A stretch of 64,000 bases of DNA from Fuscibacter oryzae (GTDB lineage Bacteria; Pseudomonadota; Alphaproteobacteria; Rhodobacterales; Rhodobacteraceae). A model generated the notes under the pieces. The model saw nothing but the letters and a program-made list of their open reading frames with translations. It searched no databases and was not told the DNA's origin. Position 1 is the stretch's first letter; each line of letters begins with the position of its first letter. Of the stretch, positions 52,166 to 60,632 are shown piece after piece. The position numbers were made by a program, and so were the translations under genes. Where the stretch lies: the NCBI RefSeq assembly GCF_016765795.1, contig NZ_JAESVP010000001.1:186001-250000 (forward strand), written 5' to 3'.

Positions 52166-53566
52166 ATGGCATCCGTCGAAACCAATGGGCCAGCCCGTGC
52201 CCAAAAGCTGTATTTTGCCGTCTGGCGCTGGCATTTCTATGCCGGGCTTTACGTTATCCCCTTCCTTTTGATGCTGTCGCTTACGGGCGCGCTGATCATC
52301 TGGTTCACGGCCGTCGCCCCCGAATACGGAGACCGGCTGCCCGTCGCTGTCAACGGGGTGGCGCTTACCGTCACGCAACAGATTGATGCCGCGCTGACAA
52401 ACCACCCCGACGGGGCGGCAACCGCCTATATCACCCCAATTGATGCGACCACCCCTGCGCTGGTGCAAATCACCGCGACGACAGGCGCGCGGATGGTGGC
52501 GGTTGATCCCTATACCGGCACCGTCCTGTCCGACCGTCCCAAGGCAGGCACCTGGAACGAATGGCTGACCGACCTGCATGGCACCCTGTTTCTGGGGCCG
52601 GATGGTGGCCTGGGTGATTTTCTGATCGAGGCGGCGGCAAGCCTTGGCCTGCTGCTGATTGTCACCGGCATTTATCTGGTATGGCCCCGGAACGGCGGCA
52701 AGCTTTCGGCCGTATTCATTCCCAACCTTGCCGCCAAGGGCCGCGCCTTCTGGAAATCGCTGCATCAGTCGCTTGGGTCATGGATCGCGATTTTTCTGGT
52801 GTTCTTCCTGATCTCGGGCCTGGCTTGGGCGGGGATCTGGGGCGGCAAGTTCGTGCAGGCCTGGAGCAGCTTTCCCGCCGAAAAATGGGGCGCACCCCTG
52901 TCAGACAAGACCCATGCCAGCCTGAATGACACCGCGCTGAAAGAGGTGCCATGGGTGCTGGAACTGGCCCCCTTGCCCGAAAGCGGCAGCCAGACCGGCG
53001 TACAATTGCTGCCCGAGGGCACGCCCGTGACCTTTGAAACCGCCGTTGCAGGGGCCCGCGCCCTGGGATTCACCGCGCGAGTGCAGGTGGCGGCCCCCGC
53101 CGATGACACCGGCGTCTGGACCCTTTCCCGCGATTCCATGAGCTATGACAGCCCCAACCCCACCGCCGACCGCACCGTGCATATCGACCGTTATAGCGGC
53201 AAGATTCTGGCCGATGTCCGTTTTGCCGATTACCCTTTGGGTGGCAAGGCGATGGCCGTGGGCATCGCCTTGCACGAAGGGCAGTTGGGTTGGTGGAATG
53301 TCGCGCTGAACTGGGCGTTCTGCGCCTCGATCTGGGGCGTCAGCCTGTCGGGTCTGGTGATGTGGTGGAAACGCCGCCCCGATGGCGCACTGCGCCTGGC
53401 AGCTCCTCCAGTTCCTGCCGACGTGCCCTTGGCCAAGGGTGTGGTGCTGATTACGCTGGCCCTGTCGCTGGCCTTCCCGGTTCTGGGCCTGACCCTGCTG
53501 GCGATTCTGGTGCTGGACGTGGTGCTCCTGTCCCCCATCCCCTTCCTGAAACGCGCGCTGTCATAG
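52166..53566 (+). CDS. PepSY-associated TM protein (putative iron/heme reductase)
   Basis: This 466-residue inner-membrane protein of the PepSY_TM family (COG3182) has four main hydrophobic segments, near 28-48, 151-173, 202-228 and 385-410, plus two at the C-terminus. The WRWHFYAGLYVIPFLLMLSLTGA start, the WLTDLHGTLFLG segment with a conserved His, and the LHQSLGSWIAIFLVFFLISGLAW helix are typical. Some family members reduce ferric siderophores at the membrane; others remain undefined. It begins after AGGAG at ATG 52166. It probably forms an operon with the small exported protein. Confidence 0.82.
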   Translation: MASVETNGPARAQKLYFAVWRWHFYAGLYVIPFLLMLSLTGALIIWFTAVAPEYGDRLPVAVNGVALTVTQQIDAALTNHPDGAATAYITPIDATTPALVQITATTGARMVAVDPYTGTVLSDRPKAGTWNEWLTDLHGTLFLGPDGGLGDFLIEAAASLGLLLIVTGIYLVWPRNGGKLSAVFIPNLAAKGRAFWKSLHQSLGSWIAIFLVFFLISGLAWAGIWGGKFVQAWSSFPAEKWGAPLSDKTHASLNDTALKEVPWVLELAPLPESGSQTGVQLLPEGTPVTFETAVAGARALGFTARVQVAAPADDTGVWTLSRDSMSYDSPNPTADRTVHIDRYSGKILADVRFADYPLGGKAMAVGIALHEGQLGWWNVALNWAFCASIWGVSLSGLVMWWKRRPDGALRLAAPPVPADVPLAKGVVLITLALSLAFPVLGLTLLAILVLDVVLLSPIPFLKRALS

Positions 53567-53615
53567 CGTATAAGCGCAGGGCTGGTACATTGCCCGCCCC
53601 GCCCCCTTTCGGGCG

Positions 53616-53939
53616 TCAGTTGCCCGATGAACAGAACTTGGTGCCCGCCTTGGTCTGGCACCCTTCGGTCATACTGCGAACGGCGGGCAGATCTGGCTTT
53701 TTGGCAATACTTGGCTGCGGCGTATCGGCGGCGGCTGTCGGGACCGGCATGGCCGCAGGCTCCGGGGTTTCGACGGCCGTCCTCGCGCCGACGCCCATCC
53801 TGCCGGTGATGGTGGCAAAATAGCTGGCGGGCGTCATTTGCCCAAGGCCCTGCCCCGTATGTCTGCTCTGGTTGGCATAATCCACTCCGCCCACGGCAAT
53901 CAGACAGATCGTCCCGAAGCCAAACAATCCCTTGTTCAT
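53616..53939 (-). CDS. Small exported Cys-containing protein of unknown function
   Basis: The ATG at 53939-53937 (MNKGLFGFGTICLIAVGG) is preferred because AGGAG lies six bases upstream; an ATG two codons earlier overlaps that site. The 107-residue product has a signal-peptide-like N-terminus and a proline/alanine-rich middle. The C-terminus has two cysteines (EGCQTKAGTKFCSSGN) that could form a disulfide. I do not recognise a family. It is convergent with the PepSY gene and precedes the znu cluster, without evident link to either. Confidence 0.55.
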   Translation of the reverse strand: MNKGLFGFGTICLIAVGGVDYANQSRHTGQGLGQMTPASYFATITGRMGVGARTAVETPEPAAMPVPTAAADTPQPSIAKKPDLPAVRSMTEGCQTKAGTKFCSSGN

Positions 53940-54023
53940 TGCCATCTCCTGCACCCCAGCGCCCGCCCGGCCTAGCGGCCAATACGGGCGACATTCCGGC
54001 AACAAGCGTGCATTATCGGGCCG

Positions 54024-54815
54024 TCAGCCGGGCCGCAGCCGCCCCAACGCCACCGCCAGCGCAAAGATCACCGCCGCCACCGCCACGATCGACGGACCAG
54101 CGGGCGTATCCTGCGCCATGGCCAGCGCCAATCCGCCAAGGCTGGAGGCGGCACCCACGCCGATGGCCAGCCCCGCCATGCCTTCGGGCGTGCGGGCCAG
54201 CGCACGGGCGGCGGCGGCAGGGATGATCAGCATCGCGGCGATCAGCAGCGCGCCCACCACCTTCAGCGCCACGGCCACCACCACGGCCAGCGCCAGCGTC
54301 AGCACCAGCCGCTCTCGGTCGGAGTTCAGGCCGCTGGCATGGGCCAGATCTTCGTTCACCGTCGCCGTCAACAGCGCCTGCCAGCGCCAGACCATCAGCG
54401 CCAGAACCAGCACCGCCCCGCCCCAGATGAAGGCCAGATCGCCCTTGGTCACCGCCAGAATATCGCCGAACAGCCAGCTTTGCAGATCGCTGCGCACCCC
54501 CGGCACAAAGGAAATTGCCACCAGCCCAAAGGCCAGCGCCGAATGCGCCATCACCCCCAGCGTGGTATCCATCGCCCAGCCCCTGGCCGCCAGCGTGGAC
54601 ACCACCAGCGCCATCGCCAGCGCCACGCCCAGCGTGCCCACCGAAACCGGCAGGTTGAACGCCAGCGCCAGCGCCACGCCCAGAATCGCAGCATGAGAGG
54701 TGGCATCGCCGAAATAGGCCATCCGCCGCCAGACGACAAAGCTGCCCAGGGGGCCGGTGGCCAGCGACAGGCCAACCCCGGCAAAGGCGGCGCGGATCAG
54801 GAAATCGTCAAACAT
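54024..54815 (-). CDS. znuB: Zinc ABC transporter permease
   Basis: The start ATG 54815-54813 (MFDDFLIRAAFAGVGL) lies inside the 3' end of znuC (8-bp overlap). The 263-residue integral membrane protein of the ABC-3 family has about seven or eight hydrophobic segments. Conserved parts are GCFVVWRRMAYFGDATSHAA-like (here GSFVVWRRMAYFGDATSHAA) and SDRERLVLTLALAVVVAVALKVVGALL. It imports zinc with ZnuA and ZnuC. It is last in the leftward zur-znuC-znuB operon. Confidence 0.9.
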   Translation of the reverse strand: MFDDFLIRAAFAGVGLSLATGPLGSFVVWRRMAYFGDATSHAAILGVALALAFNLPVSVGTLGVALAMALVVSTLAARGWAMDTTLGVMAHSALAFGLVAISFVPGVRSDLQSWLFGDILAVTKGDLAFIWGGAVLVLALMVWRWQALLTATVNEDLAHASGLNSDRERLVLTLALAVVVAVALKVVGALLIAAMLIIPAAAARALARTPEGMAGLAIGVGAASSLGGLALAMAQDTPAGPSIVAVAAVIFALAVALGRLRPG

Positions 54816-55551
54816 GGTCGTGGCCGTGATGATCGTGGGAATGGTCGTGGCTGTGGTCATGCGCGTGTTGATACAGCGCCAGCGCCCCTTGGGTACCAAG
54901 CCCGAACAGGGCGCGGTATTCTGGCGCGTTCGACACCACGCGCGGCGCCCCTTCACAGCAGATATGGTGGTTCAGGCAGATCACCCGGTCCGATGCCGCC
55001 ATGACCACATGCAGATCATGGCTGACCATCAGCACCGCTGCCCCGGTATCACGCCGCACCTCTTCGATCAGGCGGTAGAAGGCCGCCTCGCCGGGTTGGT
55101 CCAGCCCCTGCGTCGGCTCGTCCAGCACCAGAATCTGCGGATCGGTCAGCAAGGCCCGCGCCAAAAGCAGCCGCTGGAACTGTCCACCCGACAGCGCCGC
55201 CATCTGCCGCCCGCCCAAGCCCTCCAGCCCCACACGGGCCAGCGCCGCGTCTGCCGCCGCATCATCCACCCGCCTTGGCAGCGACAAAAAGCGCCGCGCC
55301 GTCATCGGCATCGCCCGGTCCACCGCCAGCTTTTGCGGCACATAGCCGATGCGCAGCCCTTCGGCGCGGATCACCCGCCCCTGCCAGGGTGGCACAATCC
55401 CCAACAGCGCCCGCAGCAGCGTGGATTTGCCTGACCCGTTAGGACCAAGAATCGTCACGATCTCGCCCGGCTGGATCGCCAGCGTGATGTCATGCAGCAC
55501 CTCGGTCGCACCAAAGCGCACGCACAGGGTATCGGCGGCAATCAGGCTCAT
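54808..55551 (-). CDS. znuC: Zinc ABC transporter ATP-binding protein with His-rich tail
   Basis: The start ATG 55551-55549 (MSLIAADTLCVRFG) follows GGAGG and overlaps the zur stop by four bases. The 247-residue ATPase has Walker A GPNGSGKST, Q-loop YVPQK, signature LSGGQFQRLLLARALL, and Walker B LVLDEP. The C-terminus ends in a His/Asp-rich run (HAHDHSHDHSHDHHGHDHV, nine His), absent from the ATPase core. This tail may bind zinc and act as a chaperone or regulator. The final codons overlap znuB. Confidence 0.92.
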   Translation of the reverse strand: MSLIAADTLCVRFGATEVLHDITLAIQPGEIVTILGPNGSGKSTLLRALLGIVPPWQGRVIRAEGLRIGYVPQKLAVDRAMPMTARRFLSLPRRVDDAAADAALARVGLEGLGGRQMAALSGGQFQRLLLARALLTDPQILVLDEPTQGLDQPGEAAFYRLIEEVRRDTGAAVLMVSHDLHVVMAASDRVICLNHHICCEGAPRVVSNAPEYRALFGLGTQGALALYQHAHDHSHDHSHDHHGHDHV

Positions 55552-56063
55552 GCTGCCTCCGCGCAGGCGGGGCATAGGCCGACAGCCTCGATGTTCGATC
55601 CCTCGACCGTAAAACCAACGGCAGCAGCGGCCTCGGTCAGCGCGGTGCGGATCGGCTCTGCCGGGGCCTCGGCCACCTTGTCGCAGGCACGGCAAATCAG
55701 AAAGGCGGGGGAATGCGCCTCGCCGGGGTGCATGCAGGCGGTAAAGGCGTTCAGGCGGCGGATGCGGTGGGCAAGCCCTTGCTCCTCAAGGAAATCCAGC
55801 GCGCGATAGGCCACGGGCGGCTGGTTGCCATAGCCCTCGGCCGAGAGCCGCGTCAGCACATCATAGGCCCCCAGCGCGCGGTGGGATTCGAGCAAGATCT
55901 CCAGCACCCGGCGGCGCACCGGCGTCAGGCGCTGCTTGCGCTCGGCGCATAGGGCATCGGCGCGGGCAAGCGCATCGGTTGCGCAATGGGCATGGTCATG
56001 GCGGGCAAAGGCCAGATCGGGGGCTTGGCAGCCGGGACAGGACGCATCGTGCAGGTGGGCCAT
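55548..56063 (-). CDS. zur: Zinc uptake regulator
   Basis: The start ATG 56063-56061 (MAHLHDASCPGCQ) follows AGAGGC. The 171-residue Fur-family repressor has a winged helix (LTPVRRRVLEILLESHRALGAYDVL). The Zn-site segment is AFLICRACDKVAEA, with CPAC at the end forming the structural Cys4 site. An extra N-terminal CPGC and His-rich stretch precede the usual start. With zinc bound it should repress both znuA and its own operon through the box at 56077. Confidence 0.92.
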   Translation of the reverse strand: MAHLHDASCPGCQAPDLAFARHDHAHCATDALARADALCAERKQRLTPVRRRVLEILLESHRALGAYDVLTRLSAEGYGNQPPVAYRALDFLEEQGLAHRIRRLNAFTACMHPGEAHSPAFLICRACDKVAEAPAEPIRTALTEAAAAVGFTVEGSNIEAVGLCPACAEAA

Positions 56064-56076
56064 GATTGCCTCTTGC

Positions 56077-56095
56077 AATGTTATACTATCACAAT
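56077..56095. promoter_or_regulatory. Zur box between zur and znuA
   Basis: AATGTTATACTATCACAAT is an imperfect 9-1-9 palindrome (seven of nine arm positions match) and resembles the alphaproteobacterial Zur consensus built on TGTTATA-N-TATAACA. It lies in the 67-bp gap between the divergent zur and znuA starts and can control both directions. Confidence 0.82.
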
Positions 56096-56130
56096 ATATC
56101 CCTTTCGCCATCGCCGCGAAAGAGGTCATG

Positions 56131-57027
56131 ATGCGTTATACCATAGCTTTGGCACTTGCCACCGTGCTGCCCCTGCCCCTTTGGGCCAAGGTGCCGCATG
56201 TCGTGACCGACATTCCGCCGGTTCACGCGCTGGTGGCGCAGGTGATGGGCGATCTGGGTCAGCCAGTGCTGTTGCTGGCCAAAGGGGCTGATGAACATGA
56301 CTTTGCCCTGCGCCCCAGCCAGATGGGCGATATCGCCGACGCGGGCCTTGTGGTCTGGATCGGGCCGGAACTGACCCCATGGCTGGACCGGGCGCTGCAA
56401 GGATCACCCGCCGCGCAACTGGCGCTTTTGGAGGCACCCGGCACCCAGACCCGCGACTATGCGCCGGGTGAGGATGACGAGGCGGAAGGCGACGGTCATG
56501 TCCACGGTGCCATCAACCCCCATGCCTGGCTTGACCCCGGCAATGCTGCCGTCTGGCTGCGGCTGATCGCCGCCGATCTGGCGCGGCTGGACCCCGAAAA
56601 CGCCGCCACCTATGCCGCTAATGCCGATACCGCCCGCGCCCGGCTGACCGCGCTGGATGCCGAGGTGACGGCCAGCCTTGCCCCGGTCAAGGACAAGCCC
56701 TTCGTCACCTTTCACGCCGCCTATGGCTATTTCACCGCGCATTACGGGCTGAATCCTGCGCCCTCGCTGGCCCTTGGCGATGCAGCGGCACCGGGGGCTG
56801 CACGGGTGGCGGAATTGCAAGCGCAGGTGACCGCCGATCACATCACCTGCCTGTTCCCCGAGGCGCAGCACGACCCGGCCCTGCTGCGTGTGCTGACCGA
56901 AGGCACCGGCGCAACCCTTGGCGGTGCGCTTGACCCGGTGGGGTCCAGCTATGACCCTGGCCCCGATGCCTATGCGGCGATCCTGAAAGGCATCGCCAGC
57001 ACGCTGGCCGACTGTCTCAATCACTGA
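56131..57027 (+). CDS. znuA: Zinc ABC transporter periplasmic binding protein
   Basis: The ATG at 56131 lies five bases after AGAGG; an ATG immediately before (56128) is too close to the ribosome-binding site. The 298-residue protein has a signal peptide (ending near WAK). Zinc ligand regions include DIPPVHALV and GADEHDFALRP, a His/acid loop EDDEAEGDGHVHGAINPHAW, FVTFHAAYGYF, and the C-terminal DPVGSSYDPGP. It delivers zinc to ZnuB/ZnuC. Confidence 0.92.
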   Translation: MRYTIALALATVLPLPLWAKVPHVVTDIPPVHALVAQVMGDLGQPVLLLAKGADEHDFALRPSQMGDIADAGLVVWIGPELTPWLDRALQGSPAAQLALLEAPGTQTRDYAPGEDDEAEGDGHVHGAINPHAWLDPGNAAVWLRLIAADLARLDPENAATYAANADTARARLTALDAEVTASLAPVKDKPFVTFHAAYGYFTAHYGLNPAPSLALGDAAAPGAARVAELQAQVTADHITCLFPEAQHDPALLRVLTEGTGATLGGALDPVGSSYDPGPDAYAAILKGIASTLADCLNH

Positions 57028-57041
57028 ACCCGGCAAGCCGT

Positions 57042-57075
57042 CCCCCCTTCCCCCCTCTGCATGGGCCAAGGGGGG
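57042..57075. terminator. Weak hairpin between znuA and the convergent hydrolase gene
   Basis: CCCCCCTT (57042-57049) can pair with AAGGGGGG (57068-57075) across an 18-base loop. The stem is short and the loop long, so this is a tentative bidirectional terminator. Confidence 0.35.
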
Positions 57076-57096
57076 CACCGACCCCGAAACTGCGGC

Positions 57097-57645
57097 TTAC
57101 AGCCGCGCGATGATGTTGCCGCTGGTCTCGACCCGGCCAAACTCTCCATCCAGGTCGGCCAGCGTCAGCGCCAGCACATCGGCGGCGGGCATCACCCGCC
57201 CGTCACCCAGACGCTGACCAAAGTTGATCAGCGCGTCAGAGGCCACGGTGACTTGATACCCCAGATTGCCAGCCATCCGCGCGCTGGAGTTCACGCAATA
57301 ATTCGCAGCCCCACCCGCGATGACCAAAGGCGGATTGCCCAAGCCCGCCAACCGCTCGGCCAGATCGGTGCCGATGAAAGCGGACGATCCCTGCTTGATC
57401 ACAACGGCCTCGCCCGGCGCGGGCGCCGCACAGACCATCACCTGCGCCCCCGGCGCGTCGCGGTGGAAATCATCCTCAGGGTCGGTGCCGTGGTGATGCA
57501 CATGGATCACCGGCAGCCGCCGCTTGCGAAAGGCGGCCAGCAGGGCGGCAATCGCCACCTCTGCCCCCGGATTGGCCCAAGGGTTGCCCCGGTCGCGCCG
57601 CGCAACAAAGGCCCGCTGCACGTCGATCACCACCAGCGCCGCCAT
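57097..57645 (-). CDS. Isochorismatase-family cysteine hydrolase
   Basis: This 182-residue protein has the isochorismatase fold with triad Asp8 (VVIDVQ), Lys84 (VVIKQGSSAF) and Cys117 (GGAANYCVNS). Members hydrolyse amides such as nicotinamide, N-carbamoyl compounds or isochorismate. ATG 57645 lies 3 bp after the DUF1993 stop, so the two genes are cotranscribed. The substrate is unknown. Confidence 0.85.
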   Translation of the reverse strand: MAALVVIDVQRAFVARRDRGNPWANPGAEVAIAALLAAFRKRRLPVIHVHHHGTDPEDDFHRDAPGAQVMVCAAPAPGEAVVIKQGSSAFIGTDLAERLAGLGNPPLVIAGGAANYCVNSSARMAGNLGYQVTVASDALINFGQRLGDGRVMPAADVLALTLADLDGEFGRVETSGNIIARL

Positions 57646-57648
57646 GGG

Positions 57649-58137
57649 TCAGCCGCCCAGAAAATCGACCTTGCCCACCTCGACCCCGTTTGACCGCAGG
57701 ATGTTATAGGCCGTGCCCATGTGGAAGTAGAAGTTTGGAACGGCATAGCCGTGCAGGTATTGCGCGCCGGGGAACGACAGCTCGCGCGGACCAGCCTTGA
57801 TGGCGATGATTTTCGCCTCTGCCCCCTCGAACGCCGCATCGGGAATGGTCTGGATGAAGGCGATGGTCTTGGCGATACGTTCCTTCAACTCTGCCAGCGT
57901 GGTTTCCGTATCCGGGAAAGACGGGTTTTCCGTACCCGACAGCCGGGCCGACGCACCCTTGGCGTGATCGGTCGCGATCATCACCTGCCGCGCAAAAGGG
58001 AACATGTCGGCGATCAACCGCAACTGCGGAATGACCTCTGGCTTCAGCCTCTTTGCCTCGGCAAAAGCCTCTGCCTTGTCGATGATCTTGGACAGTGCGG
58101 TCAGGGAATGGACGAAATACGGAACGGGCGATTGCAT
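57649..58137 (-). CDS. DUF1993 family protein
   Basis: This 162-residue helical protein matches DUF1993 in length and in its segments MFPFARQVMIATDHAKGA and NFYFHMGTAYNILRSNGVEVGKVDFLG. The family resembles DinB-like four-helix bundles, and its function is not known. It is transcribed leftward, ahead of the isochorismatase-fold hydrolase. Confidence 0.82.
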   Translation of the reverse strand: MQSPVPYFVHSLTALSKIIDKAEAFAEAKRLKPEVIPQLRLIADMFPFARQVMIATDHAKGASARLSGTENPSFPDTETTLAELKERIAKTIAFIQTIPDAAFEGAEAKIIAIKAGPRELSFPGAQYLHGYAVPNFYFHMGTAYNILRSNGVEVGKVDFLGG

Positions 58138-58198
58138 CGCGGACCTCTCAGTTGGTTGACGGCATCAAGCACCTGATGCCGCCAACCTGCAAGAGCGG

Positions 58199-59125
58199 TC
58201 ACACCCCTAGGCACCAGCGCATCACGGCCTTTTGCGCGTGCAGGCGGTTTTCGGCCTCATCAAAGATCACAGAATGCGGACCATCCATCACAGCGCTGGT
58301 CGCCTCGTCATTCCGGTGCGCGGGCAGGCAGTGCATGAACAGGCTGTCGGGGTTGGCGGCCGCCATCAGCGCCTCATTCACCTGATAGGGGCGCAGCTGA
58401 TTGTGGCGGCGTTCCTTGGCGGATTCCGGGTCGTGCATCGACACCCAGGTATCGGTGACGACCAGATCGGCACCCGCGACAGCCTTGAACGGATCACGCT
58501 CGATCAGCACCTTGCTGCCCTTTTCGCGGGCAAAGCCAACGAACTCCGGCTCTGGGTCAAGGGTTTGTGGGCCGGTGAAGGTAAAGTCGAAGCCGAACTG
58601 CCCGGCAGCATGCAGGAAGCTGGCGGCGACATTGTTGCCGTCACCCGCCCAGACCACCTTTTTCCCGGCAATCGGGCCGCGGTGTTCTTCATAGGTCATC
58701 ACATCGGCCATGATCTGGCAGGGATGGGTGCGGTTGGTCAGGCCGTTGATCACCGGCACGGTGGCATGTTCGGCCATTTCCAGCAGGGTCTGTTCCTCGA
58801 ACGTGCGGATCATGATCAGATCGACATAGCGCGACAGCACGCGGGCGGTATCGGCAATCGTCTCGCCGTGGCCAAGCTGCATTTCCTTGCCCGACAGCAC
58901 CATGGTCTGCCCGCCCAACTGGCGCACGCCGACATCAAACGACACGCGGGTGCGGGTAGAGGGCTTTTCGAAGATCAGCGCCACCATGCGCCCCGCCAAC
59001 GGCTGGTCGTCATCAGGCGTTCCCTTTGGGCGACCGTTGCGCGCGGTTTTCATCGCATGGGCGCTGTCGATCATGGCCCGCAACTCGGCGGCGTCAGTCT
59101 TGTGGATATCAAGGAAGTGCTTCAT
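58199..59125 (-). CDS. argF: Ornithine carbamoyltransferase
   Basis: This 308-residue anabolic ornithine carbamoyltransferase makes citrulline from carbamoyl phosphate and ornithine. The carbamoyl-phosphate site KPSTRTR (about 54-60), the [17 protein letters not shown] segment, the DTWVSM motif, and HCLPAHR (265-271) are all intact. It follows argD in the leftward arginine operon, with a palindromic repeat in the 132-bp gap. Confidence 0.95.
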   Translation of the reverse strand: MKHFLDIHKTDAAELRAMIDSAHAMKTARNGRPKGTPDDDQPLAGRMVALIFEKPSTRTRVSFDVGVRQLGGQTMVLSGKEMQLGHGETIADTARVLSRYVDLIMIRTFEEQTLLEMAEHATVPVINGLTNRTHPCQIMADVMTYEEHRGPIAGKKVVWAGDGNNVAASFLHAAGQFGFDFTFTGPQTLDPEPEFVGFAREKGSKVLIERDPFKAVAGADLVVTDTWVSMHDPESAKERRHNQLRPYQVNEALMAAANPDSLFMHCLPAHRNDEATSAVMDGPHSVIFDEAENRLHAQKAVMRWCLGV

Positions 59126-59150
59126 CGGAATGGTCTTTCGTGTGGGTAGC

Positions 59151-59199
59151 GCCGGGGGCTGTCTGCCCCCGGACCCCCGAGGATATTTAGAGAAGGGGA
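59151..59199 (-). repeat. Dispersed palindromic repeat, copy 4
   Basis: On the minus strand it reads CCCCTTCTCT, AAATATCCTCGGGGGT, then CCGGGGGC-AGACA-GCCCCCGG. It lies between argD and argF, in the direction of transcription. It could attenuate argF or protect the argD message. Confidence 0.75.
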
Positions 59200-59257
59200 A
59201 ATATGCGGTCCGCCCTCTCTCTTCGTCGGCTGCGATGCTGGGTTTCGGTCGCGGCTG

Positions 59258-60430
59258 TCATGGGGCCTCAACCGCCGTGGCGGTGGCGTCCAGCCGTTTC
59301 AGCGCCTCGGCAATATCCACATCGGGGATATTCAATGCGGGCAGAAGGCGGATCACGTTGTCCGAGGCGGCAACGGTAAGAAGGTTCTGGCCATAGCCCG
59401 CCTTGACCACATCGGTGTTGGGGGCGACGCATTTCAGGCCCAGCATCAGGCCCTGCCCGCGCACGGAGTCAAAGACCTTGGGATGGGCGGCGACCAGACC
59501 TTCCAGACCTTGCCGGAACAGGGCGGCCTTGCGGTTCACTTCCGACAGGAAGGCCGGGTCGGTGATAATCTCGACCACCTTTGCCCCCACGGCGCAGCCA
59601 AGGGGGTTGCCGCCATAAGTGGAGCCGTGGGTGCCTGCGGTCATGCCCTTGGCGGCCTTTTCGGTTGCCAGCACCGCGCCTAGGGGAAAGCCGCCGCCAA
59701 TGCCCTTGGCGACCATCATGATGTCGGGCGCGACCCCCGCCCATTCATGGGCGAACAGGCGCCCGGTGCGGCCCATGCCGCATTGCACCTCGTCAAAGAT
59801 CAGCAGCGCGCCGTGCTGGTCGCACAGATCGCGCAGGCCTTTCAGGCAGGCGTCGGGCATGGTGCGGATGCCGCCCTCGCCCTGAATGGGTTCGATGATG
59901 ACAGCGCAGGTCTTGTCGCTGATCGCAGTCTTCAGCGCCTCGTGATCGCCAAAGGGAAGCTGTTTGAAGCCGGGCATAAGGGGGCCATAGCCCTTGGTCA
60001 TCTTTTCCGATCCGGCAGCGGCGATGGCGCCGGTGGACCGGCCATGGAAGGCACCGTCAAAAGCGATGATTTCTTCACGCGGGGTGCCTAGATCATAGTG
60101 ATACTTGCGCGCCATCTTGATCGCCAGTTCCGCCGCCTCAGTGCCCGAGTTGGTGAAGAACGCCGTATCGGCAAAGGTGTTCTCGACCAGCAGGTCGGCC
60201 AGATGCTCTTGTTCCGGGATGCGGTAGACGTTCGACACATGCCACAGTTTTTGCGCCTGTTCGGTGATCGTCTCGACCAGTTCGGGCGGGCAATGGCCCA
60301 GCGCGTTCACCGCGATGCCCGACCCAAGGTCAAGATATCGCGTGCCATCCTCGGCGGTCAGCCAGCAGCCCTTGCCATGGGTAAAGGCCATGGGCGCGCG
60401 GTTATAGGTCGGCAGGACGGCGGAAATCAT
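59258..60430 (-). CDS. argD: Acetylornithine aminotransferase
   Basis: The start ATG 60430-60428 (MISAVLPTYNRAP) follows GGGAG. The 390-residue class III PLP aminotransferase has FFTNSGTEAAELAIKMAR (91-108), AFDGAFHGRSTGA (124-136), LLIFDEVQCGMGRTG with Asp213, and the Schiff-base Lys242 in MVAKGIGGGFPLG. It acts in arginine biosynthesis, and may also serve as succinyldiaminopimelate aminotransferase. It is the first gene of the argDF pair. Confidence 0.93.
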   Translation of the reverse strand: MISAVLPTYNRAPMAFTHGKGCWLTAEDGTRYLDLGSGIAVNALGHCPPELVETITEQAQKLWHVSNVYRIPEQEHLADLLVENTFADTAFFTNSGTEAAELAIKMARKYHYDLGTPREEIIAFDGAFHGRSTGAIAAAGSEKMTKGYGPLMPGFKQLPFGDHEALKTAISDKTCAVIIEPIQGEGGIRTMPDACLKGLRDLCDQHGALLIFDEVQCGMGRTGRLFAHEWAGVAPDIMMVAKGIGGGFPLGAVLATEKAAKGMTAGTHGSTYGGNPLGCAVGAKVVEIITDPAFLSEVNRKAALFRQGLEGLVAAHPKVFDSVRGQGLMLGLKCVAPNTDVVKAGYGQNLLTVAASDNVIRLLPALNIPDVDIAEALKRLDATATAVEAP

Positions 60431-60577
60431 GCGGAAGCTCCCGTAGTGAAGGCCAAGGAGTGCCAAGGCCGGGGCGAAAGGTCAACAATGGATGGGGGTG
60501 TGGCAGGCGGCCACGGGTGATCAGCGCGCTGTCAGGCGCGTCGGCGTCGGATAAACAGGGTCACCGCGTTGATCATT

Positions 60578-60598
60578 CCGCCCGGATAGCGCGGGCGG
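60578..60598 (-). terminator. Terminator-like hairpin after the 8-oxoguanine deaminase-type gene
   Basis: CCGCCCG (60578-60584) and CGGGCGG (60592-60598) form a 7-bp stem 34 bp beyond the leftward stop. No T-run is present, so the call is moderate. The rest of the 202-bp gap to argD shows nothing else. Confidence 0.45.
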
Positions 60599-60632
60599 GC
60601 CGCCCTGTCCAATGGTTTATTGCGATGGGGGT

